A DNA stretch of 64,000 nucleotides from Pirellulales bacterium (GCA_019694435.1 JAIBBZ010000024.1:20965-84964); one strand, 5' to 3'. Shown: positions 34,599 to 43,771, numbered from the stretch's first letter. Notes: generated by a model from the letters alone, not told the origin. Numbers and translations: made by a program.

Positions 34599-36953
34599 GT
34601 GATCGAGTGCGACCTGCAACCGCGATTGCCCGTTGAAGCCGGCTCGACGTGCAATCTGCCGGCGGCCGCGGTGCGCCTCGTTCTGCGCGGTTGCGTACAG
34701 GGCGTCGGGCTGCGGCCCTGGCTGGTGCGACTCGCGCGCGAGCACGGGCTCGCGGGTCGGGTGTTCAATAGCCCCCTGGGCGCCGTGGCCGAAGTCTGCG
34801 GGTCGGACGCAGCCGTGCGGGACTTTGCCTGTCGCGTGCGCGCGTTGCGAGAAGGCTGGCCGGGCTTGGCGTCGGTCGAATGCTCGGCGCTCGAACCGTG
34901 GGTCGATCGTTCGCTCGTGATTCTGGCCAGCGACGGTGCGACGGCGCCGCAAACGGCGATCCCGCTCGATCGCGCGACGTGTGCGACGTGCCTGCGCGAG
35001 ATAACCGAGCAATCGGCGCGCCGCGCGGGCGATCCGTTCGTAAGCTGTGTCGATTGCGGACCGCGCTACTCGGTGCTTGCCGCCCTGCCCTACGAACGGT
35101 CGCGCACCAGCTTGCAGTCGTTCGTGCTGTGCGAATCTTGCCGGCGCGAATACCTGTCGATCGACGACCGGCGGTTTCATGCCGAAACGATCGGCTGCCC
35201 GCGGTGTGGCCCACGGCTCGTGTGTCGTCGCGCCGGCAAGTCGGCCGTGCTGCACACAAGCGCCCAGGCGATCGCCGCCGCCGCCGCCGCGTTGGTCCAG
35301 GGTCAAATCGTCGCCCTCTTGGGCCTGGGCGGCTATCAATTGCTGGTCGACGCGTGTCGTGCCGATTCGGTCGAGCGGCTGCGCAAGCTCAAGCGCCGCC
35401 CGGCGAAGCCGCTGGCGGTGATGTTTGCCGATGTGGCGGCCGCCGAACGGTGCGTGCAACTCGACGACGCCGAGCGCAGGGTGCTGACGAGCGGCGCCAA
35501 TCCGATCGTGGTTGTCCGGCAACGCCCGCTGGCCCCGATTGCCGCCGCGGTCACGCAAGGCTTGCCGACCTTGGGCATCTTTTTGCCAACCACGGCGCTG
35601 CACCGGCTGCTACTAGCGGCCGTCGACAGGCCACTCGTCGTGACCAGCGGCAACCGCGAAGGTGACCCGATCGTTTTTCACCCTGCGCAAGCGCCGGCGG
35701 AAATCGATCCGCTGGCCGACCTGGTGCTCGAACACGATCGCCCAATCTTGCGGCCGATCGACGACAGCGTCGTGCAAGTGATCGCCGGACGGCAGATGGT
35801 CCTACGGGCCGGCCGGGGGTTGGCGCCTGTCAGCCTCGAACTGCCCGAGGGGCCGGCGCTGTTGGCGGTGGGCGGTCAACAAAAGGTTGCCGTGGCCCTG
35901 GCCGGTTCGCGGCAGGCGTACCTGGGCCCGCACCTGGGCGACCTGGACACACCGTCCATGCGGCAGCGTTTCGCCGAGCAAGTCGTGGCGCTGGAGCAAT
36001 TGGCCGGCGTCGCGCCGGCGGCCATCGTTCACGATTTGCACCCCGACTATTTCTCGACGCGCTGGGCGGCACAGCAGCCGGCGCCGACGATCGCCGTGCA
36101 GCACCATCATGCCCACGTCGCGGCGGCGCTGGCCGACCTGAATCGTGGCGCCGACGAGGTGGCAGGCGCCGTCTGGGACGGTACCGGCTGGGGCACCGAC
36201 GGCACGGTCTGGGGTGGAGAATTGCTCTGCGCGCGATGCGACGGGTTCCGACGCGTGGCGAGCGTGCGGCTGTTTCCCCTGTGGGGCGGCGAGCTTGCCG
36301 TGCGCCAGCCCTGGCGGGTCGCGGCGGCCCTGTTGGCCGACGCCTTGGGACCTGCGGCCGCGCAGGCCTGGCCCTTTTCGCCGGCCGCGCGCGACGGGGT
36401 GCAAGCATTGCTGCGGATGTCGTCGCGAACGCGCGATCGCCTCTTGTCGAGCAGTGTCGGTCGGTTGTTCGACGCCGTCGCTTGTCTCGTGTTGGGACAC
36501 GAGACGAGTGCCTACGAAGGCGAAGCGGCCGTACGCCTCGAAGCAGCGGCGGCCGGCAGCGGGCAACGGGGCGCCGGGCCCTACTCCTGGGCCTGGGAAG
36601 CCGACGGCGAGCTGGTCCGTTGGGACTGGCGGCCGCTCGTCCACGAGATCGTCAGCGAGGTGCAGCGCGGTGTGGCGCCCGGCCAGGTCGCCATGCGGTT
36701 TCATCGCACGTTGGCCGAGATGCTGCTCACCGCGGTCGAACATTGCTCCGGTTTGCCCCTGGTGCTCTCCGGCGGCGTGTTTCAGAATCGCTTGTTGGTC
36801 GAACTGATCATCGAGCGGGCCGCCGAGTCCGGCGTCGAGGTCACCTGGCCCTGCCGCACGCCGATCAACGATGGTGGTCTGGCGCTGGGGCAATTGGCTG
36901 TGGCCCGCGCGCAGACGTGCGGCGCGGCGGCGATGCAACGGGAAAGGGGTTGA
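34599..36953 (+). CDS. hypF: Carbamoyltransferase HypF
   Basis: 784 aa from a GTG at 34599; the frame is open much further upstream, but that part overlaps hypB. Domains: acylphosphatase (VRLVLRGCVQGVGLRPWLVR, 25-44), two zinc fingers (Cys128/131/150/153 and Cys178/181/200/203), a YrdC-like domain (LLGLGGYQLLVDACR onward), and a Kae1-like C-terminal domain with the metal-binding IAVQHHHAHVAAAL. HypF uses carbamoyl phosphate and ATP to prepare the carbamoyl group for cyanide ligand synthesis on HypE. Full length and all motifs are intact. The hypC ATG follows 2 nt later. Confidence 0.95.
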   Translation: MIECDLQPRLPVEAGSTCNLPAAAVRLVLRGCVQGVGLRPWLVRLAREHGLAGRVFNSPLGAVAEVCGSDAAVRDFACRVRALREGWPGLASVECSALEPWVDRSLVILASDGATAPQTAIPLDRATCATCLREITEQSARRAGDPFVSCVDCGPRYSVLAALPYERSRTSLQSFVLCESCRREYLSIDDRRFHAETIGCPRCGPRLVCRRAGKSAVLHTSAQAIAAAAAALVQGQIVALLGLGGYQLLVDACRADSVERLRKLKRRPAKPLAVMFADVAAAERCVQLDDAERRVLTSGANPIVVVRQRPLAPIAAAVTQGLPTLGIFLPTTALHRLLLAAVDRPLVVTSGNREGDPIVFHPAQAPAEIDPLADLVLEHDRPILRPIDDSVVQVIAGRQMVLRAGRGLAPVSLELPEGPALLAVGGQQKVAVALAGSRQAYLGPHLGDLDTPSMRQRFAEQVVALEQLAGVAPAAIVHDLHPDYFSTRWAAQQPAPTIAVQHHHAHVAAALADLNRGADEVAGAVWDGTGWGTDGTVWGGELLCARCDGFRRVASVRLFPLWGGELAVRQPWRVAAALLADALGPAAAQAWPFSPAARDGVQALLRMSSRTRDRLLSSSVGRLFDAVACLVLGHETSAYEGEAAVRLEAAAAGSGQRGAGPYSWAWEADGELVRWDWRPLVHEIVSEVQRGVAPGQVAMRFHRTLAEMLLTAVEHCSGLPLVLSGGVFQNRLLVELIIERAAESGVEVTWPCRTPINDGGLALGQLAVARAQTCGAAAMQRERG

Positions 36954-36955
36954 GC

Positions 36956-37216
36956 ATGTGCCTGGGCGTTCCGGGGCGCGTGGTGCGGTGGATCGATCGC
37001 GACCCGATCTTGGGCCGCGCGGAAATCGAATTCGAGGGCATTTGCCGCGAATGCCACATGGCGTGCGTGCCCGACGCCGAGGTCGACGACTATGTCATCG
37101 TGCATGCCGGCGTGGCGATCAGCCGGATGGACGAAACCGCGGCGCGCCAGGCCCAGGCCGATTGGCAGGCATGGCGCGACAGCAGCCCGGCGGCGGACGA
37201 CGCACAGGCGTCTTGA
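36956..37216 (+). CDS. hypC: Hydrogenase assembly chaperone HypC
   Basis: 86 aa starting MCLGVPGRVVRWIDRDP; Cys2 is the invariant residue that carries the Fe(CN)2CO unit with HypD. The GICRECHMACVPDAEVDDYV segment and VHAGVAISRMDE agree with HypC/HybG. It is 12 nt upstream of hypD. The start at 36956 is fixed by the required Met-Cys. Confidence 0.95.
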   Translation: MCLGVPGRVVRWIDRDPILGRAEIEFEGICRECHMACVPDAEVDDYVIVHAGVAISRMDETAARQAQADWQAWRDSSPAADDAQAS

Positions 37217-37228
37217 TGTGATCTCGCC

Positions 37229-38323
37229 ATGAAATATGCCGACGAATTCCGGGATCGCCAGGCCGTCGCAGCGCGTCTGGCTACGCTGGGCGAGGCCGCC
37301 ACGCGCCGGTGGACGATCATGGAGGTTTGCGGCGGCCAGACGCACAACTTGCTGCGCTACGGGCTGCCCCAGGCCATCGACGCGCAGGTCGAATTGATCC
37401 ACGGGCCCGGCTGCCCGGTGTGCGTGACGGCGGCGGCCACGATCGATCGTGCGATCAGCCTGGCACAAACGCCCGGCTGCTTGGTGGCGAGCTTTGGTGA
37501 CATGCTGCGCGTGCCGGGCAGTTCGCTCAGCCTGCAGCAGGCCCGCGCGCGCGGCGCGGCGGTGCAATTGGTCTACTCGCCACTCGATGCGGTGGCGCTG
37601 GCGCAGCGCGAACCGGCCCGACAGGTCGTCTTCCTGGCCGTGGGTTTCGAAACGACCGCGCCGGCCACGGCGCTGGCGGTGCTGCAAGCCGCGCGCTGGG
37701 GTCTGACCAATTTTTCGCTGTTGGTCGCACACGTGCGCGTCTTACCGGCCATGGAATTGATCGCCGGCGACGCCGCCTGCCGGATCGACGGGTTTCTCGC
37801 CGCCGGGCACGTCTGCACGGTGACGGGCGCGAACGTCTACGAGGATTTCGTCAGCCGTCACCGGTTGCCGGTGGCCGTGACCGGGTTCGAGCCGGTGGAC
37901 CTGCTCGACGGCTTGCTCGCCTGCGTGCGCCTGCTCGAGGCCCGACGTCCGGCGGTCGCCAATGCCTACGTCCGGGCCGTTTCGTCCGAGGGCAATCGCC
38001 ACGCGCAGGCGATCGTCGAACAGGTCTTCGAGCCATGTGACCGCACCTGGCGTGGGCTCGGCACGGTTCCCGGCGGTGGCCTGCAATTGCGCTCGGCGTG
38101 GTCCGAGTTTTGTGCCGAGCGGCGGTTCGGTGCGGCCGACGGCGAGGCCGCCGACGGCGATTCGCGTTGCCCAAGTGCCCGCGTGCTTACGGGCCAGATG
38201 CGGCCGACGCAGTGTCCTTATTTCGGCCGTGAGTGCACGCCGCTGGCGCCGCTGGGAGCTCCGATGGTCTCTGACGAGGGCGCCTGTTCGGCGTACTATC
38301 GTTATGGACGCGTTTATGCCTGA
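37229..38323 (+). CDS. hypD: Hydrogenase Fe-centre assembly protein HypD
   Basis: 364 aa. Family motifs: MEVCGGQTHNLLRYGL, LIHGPGCPVCVTAAATID and VAVGFETTAPATALAV. C-terminal cysteines (TQCPYFGRECTP and DEGACSAYYRYG) bind the [4Fe-4S] cluster. HypD with HypC holds the iron on which the CN and CO ligands are assembled. All key cysteines are present. It overlaps the chosen hypE start by 20 nt. Confidence 0.95.
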   Translation: MKYADEFRDRQAVAARLATLGEAATRRWTIMEVCGGQTHNLLRYGLPQAIDAQVELIHGPGCPVCVTAAATIDRAISLAQTPGCLVASFGDMLRVPGSSLSLQQARARGAAVQLVYSPLDAVALAQREPARQVVFLAVGFETTAPATALAVLQAARWGLTNFSLLVAHVRVLPAMELIAGDAACRIDGFLAAGHVCTVTGANVYEDFVSRHRLPVAVTGFEPVDLLDGLLACVRLLEARRPAVANAYVRAVSSEGNRHAQAIVEQVFEPCDRTWRGLGTVPGGGLQLRSAWSEFCAERRFGAADGEAADGDSRCPSARVLTGQMRPTQCPYFGRECTPLAPLGAPMVSDEGACSAYYRYGRVYA

Positions 38324-39374
38324 AGCCCCGGCCATGCCTGCGCCGAACTGTCCATTGCCGTTGTTTGCCGACGGGCCGCGGATCTCGCTGGCCCACGGCG
38401 AAGGTGCGCGCCTGACGCGGCAGTTGATCGCCGAGATCGTGCGGCCGCTGGCGAACCCGGCCTTGCAACCGCTCGGCGATGCCGCGTCGCTCGCCAGCAA
38501 CACCACGCAACTGAGCTTCACGACCGACAGCTTCGTCGTCGCGCCGCGGTTCTTTCCCGGCGGTGACATCGGCACCTTGAGCGTGATCGGTACGGTGAAC
38601 GACCTGGCCGTGGCGGGCGCCCGCCCGCGCTGGCTGAGCCTGGGACTGATCGTCGAAGAGGGACTCTTGCTCGCCGAGCTGCACGAGATCGTCGGGCTGA
38701 TCGGCGCGGCGGCGAACGCGGCGGGCGTTGCGATCGTCACCGGTGATACGAAAGTCGTCGAGCGCGGCGCGGTCGATGGACTGTTCATCAACACGGCCGG
38801 CGTCGGCGAAACCGTGTTGCCTGCGCCGCCGGGTGCGCAGCACTTGATGGCCGGCGACGTGCTACTGGTCAGCGGGCCTATCGGCAGTCACGGCATCGCC
38901 GTGCTGGTGGCCCGCGAGCAATTGGGACTCGAGCCGGCGCCGCACAGCGATTGTGCTTCGCTGCTGCCGGCGGTCGCTGCGCTGCGAGCGTCGGGCATCG
39001 TACCGCGCGCGATGCGCGACGCGACGCGCGGCGGCGTGGCCGCGGTGCTGCACGAATGGGCCGCGGCCAGCGGGCAGACCTTGGCCATCGACGAGAACCA
39101 GGTACCGGTCAATGCCCAGGTCCGCGGCGCGGCCGAATTGCTGGGTCTCGATCCCTTGCAGATCGCTTGCGAAGGCGCCATGGTCGTGGCCGTTGCTCCG
39201 GGCGATGCGGCGCGGGCCCTCGCGGCGCTGCGCGCGACCGACGTGGCCGCGGGCGCGGCCCTGGTCGGCGAGGTTCGACCGCGCGGTCCCGTCCCGGTGG
39301 TGATCCGCCGGGCCACGGGCATGGAACTGGCGCTCGACGAACCGTGGGGCGCCCCTCTGCCCCGCATTTGTTGA
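38304..39374 (+). CDS. hypE: Carbamoyl dehydratase HypE
   Basis: 356 aa from the ATG at 38304; ATGs at 38316 and near 38334 are alternatives in the poorly conserved leader. ISLAHGEGARLTRQLIAEI and FTTDSFVVAPRFFPGGDIG are the ATP-binding AIR-synthase-like motifs. The protein ends PRIC, the invariant C-terminal Cys that is carbamoylated by HypF and dehydrated to thiocyanate. GDIGTLSVIGTVNDLAVAGA is the family's central block. It completes a full hypABFCDE set in one operon. Confidence 0.95.
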   Translation: MDAFMPEAPAMPAPNCPLPLFADGPRISLAHGEGARLTRQLIAEIVRPLANPALQPLGDAASLASNTTQLSFTTDSFVVAPRFFPGGDIGTLSVIGTVNDLAVAGARPRWLSLGLIVEEGLLLAELHEIVGLIGAAANAAGVAIVTGDTKVVERGAVDGLFINTAGVGETVLPAPPGAQHLMAGDVLLVSGPIGSHGIAVLVAREQLGLEPAPHSDCASLLPAVAALRASGIVPRAMRDATRGGVAAVLHEWAAASGQTLAIDENQVPVNAQVRGAAELLGLDPLQIACEGAMVVAVAPGDAARALAALRATDVAAGAALVGEVRPRGPVPVVIRRATGMELALDEPWGAPLPRIC

Positions 39375-39397
39375 TCCTGCACTGGGGAATGTTACGC

Positions 39398-40429
39398 ATG
39401 CTGCCATTGGCCGCGATCTTCACCGCAGCCGCTCGGGCGCTCGGCGTCCACGAGAACATCGTGGCGACGCTGGCCGTGGCGCTGGCGGCGCTCGTGACGG
39501 GTGCGACGTTGCGGCTAGGACGCGCGCTGGTCTATGGCACCGACGACAAGGCGCGCAAGCGGCTCTCGAGCCTGGCCAGTTGGTCGGTGTTGTTCATGAT
39601 CCTGGCGACGGTCGTGCTGCTGGGCCGGTACGCGGTCGTGGTGCTCCTGGGCGCGGCCAGCCTGATGGGGCTTTACGAGTACCATCGCCTGGTGGCCGAT
39701 CGCGTCGACCGGCGGCTGTGGTGGATGGCCATTGCCACGGTGCCGATCCATTACGCGATCGTCGCCGAGGGGACGCTGGCCCAGTTCTGGACACTGATCC
39801 CGATCGGCGTGCTGGTCGCGCTCTTGGTGCGGCTGGTGCTCGCCGAGCAGACGCAGAATTTTCTCGAGAGCGTGGGCACGGTCTACCTGGGATTGATGAT
39901 CCTGGTTGTCCTGCTGTCGCACGCGGCGCTCGTCGTCACGCTGCCGCTGGTGCGGGAAGATCAGGGCGCCGGCCCGCTGGGGATGTTTCTCTACCTGGTG
40001 CTGTTGACCGAATCGAACGACATTGCCCAGGCACTGTGGGGGCGCCGGTTCGGTCACCGCAAGATCATGCCGCACGTGTCGCCGAACAAGACCTGGGAAG
40101 GGTTTCTCCTGGGTGCCGCGACCACCACATTCCTGGCCATCGCGCTGGCCGACGTACTGACGCCGCTGGGCCATGCGGTGTTGGTGGCCGGCGACGCCTA
40201 TCTGGCGGTGCCCTATCTGCCCGCGGCGGTGGCCGGGCTGTTGATCGCTTGCGGAGGCTTCCTGGGCGACGTGACGATTTCGTCGATCAAGCGCGAGGTG
40301 GGCGTGAAAGACAGCGGCACCCTGCTGCCCGGCCAGGGAGGCATCCTCGACCGCATCGACAGCCTGACGTTTACCGGTCCGTTGTTCTTCTATTATGTCG
40401 AGCTGCTGCTCACGGAGCGCAGCCCATGA
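39398..40429 (+). CDS. Phosphatidate cytidylyltransferase-like protein (CdsA family)
   Basis: 343 aa from the ATG at 39398, which has GGGGA 9 nt upstream; the ATG at 39389 directly abuts that site. About seven or eight membrane spans are visible. The C-terminal signature SSIKREVGVKDSGTLLPGQG, then GILDRIDS fits the CDS pattern S-x2-K-R-x4-K-D-x-G-x2-L-P-G, with Gln in place of the usual His of G-H-G-G. NDIAQALWGRRFGHRKIMP and SPNKTWEGFLLGA are also typical. It would make CDP-diacylglycerol from phosphatidic acid and CTP. It begins 23 nt after hypE on the same strand and overlaps the next gene. Confidence 0.87.
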   Translation: MLPLAAIFTAAARALGVHENIVATLAVALAALVTGATLRLGRALVYGTDDKARKRLSSLASWSVLFMILATVVLLGRYAVVVLLGAASLMGLYEYHRLVADRVDRRLWWMAIATVPIHYAIVAEGTLAQFWTLIPIGVLVALLVRLVLAEQTQNFLESVGTVYLGLMILVVLLSHAALVVTLPLVREDQGAGPLGMFLYLVLLTESNDIAQALWGRRFGHRKIMPHVSPNKTWEGFLLGAATTTFLAIALADVLTPLGHAVLVAGDAYLAVPYLPAAVAGLLIACGGFLGDVTISSIKREVGVKDSGTLLPGQGGILDRIDSLTFTGPLFFYYVELLLTERSP

Positions 40430-41043
40430 TCGATGCGCAGCGGCGCTGGTGGACGGTGCCCAACGTGCTTTCGGCCATCCGCCTGGCGGGCGCGCCGGTC
40501 GTGGTCGGGCTGGCGCTGGCGGGCGGAGGGCCGTATTTATTGCCGCTGATCGTCGTGCTGCTGGTGACCGATTGGATCGACGGCAAGCTGGCGATCGCGC
40601 TGCGCCAGCAAACCGCGCTGGGCGCCCGGCTCGACAGCCTGGCCGACGTCACGTTTTACGCGTCGGTGCTGTTTGCGCTGGTCTATCTGCAGACCGACCT
40701 GGTGCTGGGCGAGGCGGCGTGGATCGTGCCGGCGGCCATCGGCTATGCGGTCAGTTGCGTGGCCGGGCTGGTAAAGTTCGGGCGGATTCCCACCTATCAC
40801 ACGCGCGGCGCGAAAATTGGCTGGCTGCTCGCGAGCCTGGCGATTCTGCTGGTGTTTGCGGCCGGCGCTGCATGGCCGCTGCGCGTCGCCGGAGTTTGGA
40901 CCTTGCTGGTCAATCTCGAGGCCCTGGCCATCACGCTCGTGCTGCCCGAGGCGGCCGTCGACGTGCCGAGCGTGTTGCAGGCCCTGGCCCGGCGCCAGGC
41001 CCGATCGCAGGACGAATTTGCGGAGACGCGCGGCCGATGTTGA
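40426..41043 (+). CDS. CDP-alcohol phosphatidyltransferase family protein
   Basis: 205 aa from the ATG at 40426 (4-nt overlap with the CdsA-like gene). Membrane protein with about five spans. The catalytic pattern D-x2-D-G-x2-A-R-x8-G-x3-D-x3-D is visible as DWIDGKLAIALRQQTALGAR followed by LDSLAD, but the Arg after Ala is replaced by Ile. All four acidic residues are kept. It probably uses CDP-diacylglycerol from the preceding enzyme to build a phospholipid head group; the alcohol acceptor is not evident (phosphatidylglycerophosphate synthase-like is the first guess). Confidence 0.85.
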   Translation: MIDAQRRWWTVPNVLSAIRLAGAPVVVGLALAGGGPYLLPLIVVLLVTDWIDGKLAIALRQQTALGARLDSLADVTFYASVLFALVYLQTDLVLGEAAWIVPAAIGYAVSCVAGLVKFGRIPTYHTRGAKIGWLLASLAILLVFAAGAAWPLRVAGVWTLLVNLEALAITLVLPEAAVDVPSVLQALARRQARSQDEFAETRGRC

Positions 41044-41888
41044 CCTTGCTGCATATCTCAGACTTGCACTTTGGAACGCCGTACCTGCCCCACGTCGGCG
41101 AGGCGCTTCTGCGCATCGCGCCGAAGCTGGCGGCCGACGTGATCGTCGTCAGCGGCGACCTCACGCAACGGGCCACGGCCGAGCAGTTTCAAGCGGCCCG
41201 CGAGTTTCTCGAGCAGTTGCCCCCTGTGCCGCGGATCGTGGTGCCGGGCAACCACGACGTACCGCTGTACCGCGTGACCGAGCGGTTGTTCAAGCCGCAC
41301 GCCTTGTACCAGCAATACATCCAGGCCGAGCTGGAAAGCGTGCATCGGTTCGATGGGGCGATTGTCGTGGCGCTCGATTCGACCGCGCCGCGCGAGGCGA
41401 TCTCCAACGGGCGGATCGGCCGCCGCCGCCTGGACTTCTGCGAACAGGCCCTGGCCGGCGTGCCGGAAGACGTGGTCAAGATCGTCGTCGCCCATCACCA
41501 TTTCATGCCGGCGCCCGATTTCGTCCACGATCAGACGATGCCCCACGCACGGCGCGCCATCAACAAGTTCGTCGAGCTGGGGGTTGAGCTGGTGTTGGGT
41601 GGACACCTGCACCGGGCCTATATCGGCAATTCGCTCGACACCTATCCCGGCACCCATCGCGAGCGCGGCTTGATCGTTGTGCAATGTGGCACCACGACCT
41701 CGCGCCGCGGCCGCGGCCGCGAACGCGAAAAAAACTCGTTCAACTTGATCAAGATCGGCGACGAGATGCTGCGGGTGACCCACTACATGTACTTCGATGC
41801 GCTGGGAGAATTCGCACCGGTCAGCCGGCACATCTTTCCCCGCCCGGGCAGGCGCTTTGTCGAAGGGGCGCTGCACCACGCGGATTAG
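41037..41888 (+). CDS. Calcineurin-like metallophosphoesterase
   Basis: 283 aa from the ATG at 41037, overlapping the upstream gene by 7 nt. Metal-binding motifs: HISDLHFG (D-x-H), IVVSGDLTQRA (GD), VVPGNHD (GNHD), VVAHHHF (H) and VLGGHLHRAYIG (GHxH). All seven ligands of the binuclear site are present. Context with two phospholipid synthesis genes suggests a lipid or nucleotide phosphate ester as substrate, for instance a phosphatidyl-phosphate intermediate; this is inference. It is the last gene of the run begun by the hydrogenase genes. Confidence 0.87.
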   Translation: MLTLLHISDLHFGTPYLPHVGEALLRIAPKLAADVIVVSGDLTQRATAEQFQAAREFLEQLPPVPRIVVPGNHDVPLYRVTERLFKPHALYQQYIQAELESVHRFDGAIVVALDSTAPREAISNGRIGRRRLDFCEQALAGVPEDVVKIVVAHHHFMPAPDFVHDQTMPHARRAINKFVELGVELVLGGHLHRAYIGNSLDTYPGTHRERGLIVVQCGTTTSRRGRGREREKNSFNLIKIGDEMLRVTHYMYFDALGEFAPVSRHIFPRPGRRFVEGALHHAD

Positions 41889-41906
41889 CGGTGTCTGCAC
41901 GCGAGT

Positions 41907-42866
41907 TCAGCGCTGAAGACCGCCGGCCGCGCGCGCCGACCGGCGGGCGGCGCCGGCGATGATCTGTTGCTCGATGTCGAGGCCCACGCGGCGGCTCCAG
42001 GCGTCGAGCAGCGCCTGGGCGACGGGGCCGCGCTGGCCGCCGGCGATCGAGAGGCCGTTGATCCGCGTCACTGGCAACAGGCAATAGGGCGTGCTGGTCA
42101 AGAACGCTTCGTCGGCGTTGATCGCCGAGAACACCTGCAGGTCGCGCTCGACGAAGGGGATGCCCAGTTCGGCAGCCAGCTCGCGCACCGTCGCGCGGCT
42201 GATCCCGGGCAGGATGTTGCGCTCGGGCGGCGAGACGATCGTGCCACGCTCGACGAGGAGAAAATTCGCGCCGCTCGTTTCGGTCAGGTTGCCGTCGAGG
42301 TCGAGCAGCAGCGCCAGCGCGTCGGGATCGACCAGCCGGGCCTCTTGATCGGCCAGGTAGTAGTGCATCCGGCTGCGGTACTTCATTTTCGGGTCGTAGC
42401 ATTGCGGCGGCACGTGCCGGATCGCCGGCGTGACCAGGTGCACGCCGTGCTGCATCCGTCGGGCCGAAAGCTCCCACGGCAGCGCAAAGGTGTGCATGCA
42501 CACGGTCGGCGCACCGCGAGCCGCGCCGGCCACGGCATATGTGGCATACTCCCCGGCCGTGACGAACTGGATCAGTCCCAGGTCGTCGTCCGCGTCGACG
42601 CCGGCCAGGTTGTGGGCCAGCAATTCCTCGGCCGTCTGGGTCACTTGCTCGGGCGAAAGGCCGATGTCGAACCGCACATAGCGCAGCGAACGGAACAGCC
42701 GGGCGACGTGATCTTCGAGGCGGAACGGCTGGTGCCCGAAGGTCCGCGTCATTTCGGTAACGGTCGCCCCCAGCACGACGCCGGAATCGTAAATCGCCAG
42801 GTGCGCCTGCGATGCCGGTATCATCCGGCCGTTGAGAAAGACCAACATTTCGGGCGCGGCAGACAT
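41907..42866 (-). CDS. Class IV aminotransferase (branched-chain / D-amino acid aminotransferase-like)
   Basis: 319 aa from the ATG at 42866 (MSAAPEMLVFLNGRMIPA). Fold-type IV motifs: FLNGRMIPASQAHLAIYDSG, the PLP-binding Lys in CYDPKMKYRSRMHYYLAD, and LDLDGNLTETSGANFLLV, which is the hallmark of BCAT/DAAT enzymes. GISRATVRELAAELGIP follows the PLP-phosphate loop. Substrate (branched-chain amino acid, D-Ala or aminodeoxychorismate) cannot be decided by eye. The gene is convergent with the metallophosphoesterase and divergent from the aldolase gene. Confidence 0.88.
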   Translation of the reverse strand: MSAAPEMLVFLNGRMIPASQAHLAIYDSGVVLGATVTEMTRTFGHQPFRLEDHVARLFRSLRYVRFDIGLSPEQVTQTAEELLAHNLAGVDADDDLGLIQFVTAGEYATYAVAGAARGAPTVCMHTFALPWELSARRMQHGVHLVTPAIRHVPPQCYDPKMKYRSRMHYYLADQEARLVDPDALALLLDLDGNLTETSGANFLLVERGTIVSPPERNILPGISRATVRELAAELGIPFVERDLQVFSAINADEAFLTSTPYCLLPVTRINGLSIAGGQRGPVAQALLDAWSRRVGLDIEQQIIAGAARRSARAAGGLQR

Positions 42867-42973
42867 CCTGGCGAGTATAGTGTGCCGCCGGCGCGGAGGC
42901 ACCTTGGCCGCAGGTTCGTGACGGCGGCCGATCTGTTATGATTTCCCCTCCGCAGACCCTGGAGAGATCAGCA

Positions 42974-43771
42974 ATGCGCGCGAGCGTGGTGAAGGCGAAG
43001 TTGGCCCGTAACGAGCCGGTGTTGGCGACGTGTTTGCACCTGTCGGATCCGTCGGTTTACGAGATGGCGAGCCTGATGGGGTTCGATTGCCTCTGGCTCG
43101 ACTTGGAGCATCACAGCCACACGGTCGACATGGCCGGCCAACTGATGCGCGCGGCCCGCGTCGGCGCGGCCGACGTCATGGCCCGCCCCGGCAAGGGCGA
43201 GTTCATGCGGATGTGCCGGCTGTTGGAGCTGGGCGCGCAGGGCATTCTCTATCCGCGCTGCGAGACGGCGGCCGAGGCGGCCGAAGTGGTCCGCTGGTGC
43301 AAGTTCGGCCCGCTGGGGACGCGCGGCATCGACGGCGCGAGCCCCGACAACTACTGTGCGCTGCCGATTGCCGAATACATCCGCGCGGCCAACGCGCAGA
43401 CCTTCGTTGCGATCCAGATCGAAGACCCGATCGCCGTCGAGAACGTCGAGGCGATTGCCCGGGTGCCGGGCGTCGACGTGCTGTTCATCGGGACGGCCGA
43501 CCTGTCGATCCTCAGCGGCATCCCGGGCGAGTTCGAGCATCCGCGGTTGTGGGAACAGATCGAGCGCGTCGCCGCCGCGGCCAAGTCGGCCGGCATCCAC
43601 TGGGGAACGCCCAGCTTCTCGCTGGAACACGCCCAGCGGCTCATGAAGTTGGGAGCTCGGTTCATTGCCCACGGCTGCGACATCGTGCTGGTGCAGCAGG
43701 CCCTGCGGAAGATTCAAAACGACTTCGGACCGTTGGGCTTCCAGTTCGACAACCGGTTGTTCAGGAAATAG
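42974..43771 (+). CDS. HpcH/HpaI-family aldolase/citrate lyase-like
   Basis: 265 aa from the ATG at 42974, with GGAGAG 7 nt upstream. CLWLDLEHHSHTVDMA supplies the general base region, GAQGILYPRCETAAEAAEVV the divalent-metal-binding Glu region, and VDVLFIGTADLSILSGIPG the phosphate/carboxylate site. The family performs class II aldol cleavage of 2-keto-3-hydroxy acids such as 4-hydroxy-2-oxoheptanedioate or 2-keto-3-deoxy sugar acids. The nearby GPH sugar symporter and PLP enzyme are compatible with carbohydrate or amino-acid catabolism, but there is no operon with them (opposite strands). Confidence 0.87.
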   Translation: MRASVVKAKLARNEPVLATCLHLSDPSVYEMASLMGFDCLWLDLEHHSHTVDMAGQLMRAARVGAADVMARPGKGEFMRMCRLLELGAQGILYPRCETAAEAAEVVRWCKFGPLGTRGIDGASPDNYCALPIAEYIRAANAQTFVAIQIEDPIAVENVEAIARVPGVDVLFIGTADLSILSGIPGEFEHPRLWEQIERVAAAAKSAGIHWGTPSFSLEHAQRLMKLGARFIAHGCDIVLVQQALRKIQNDFGPLGFQFDNRLFRK

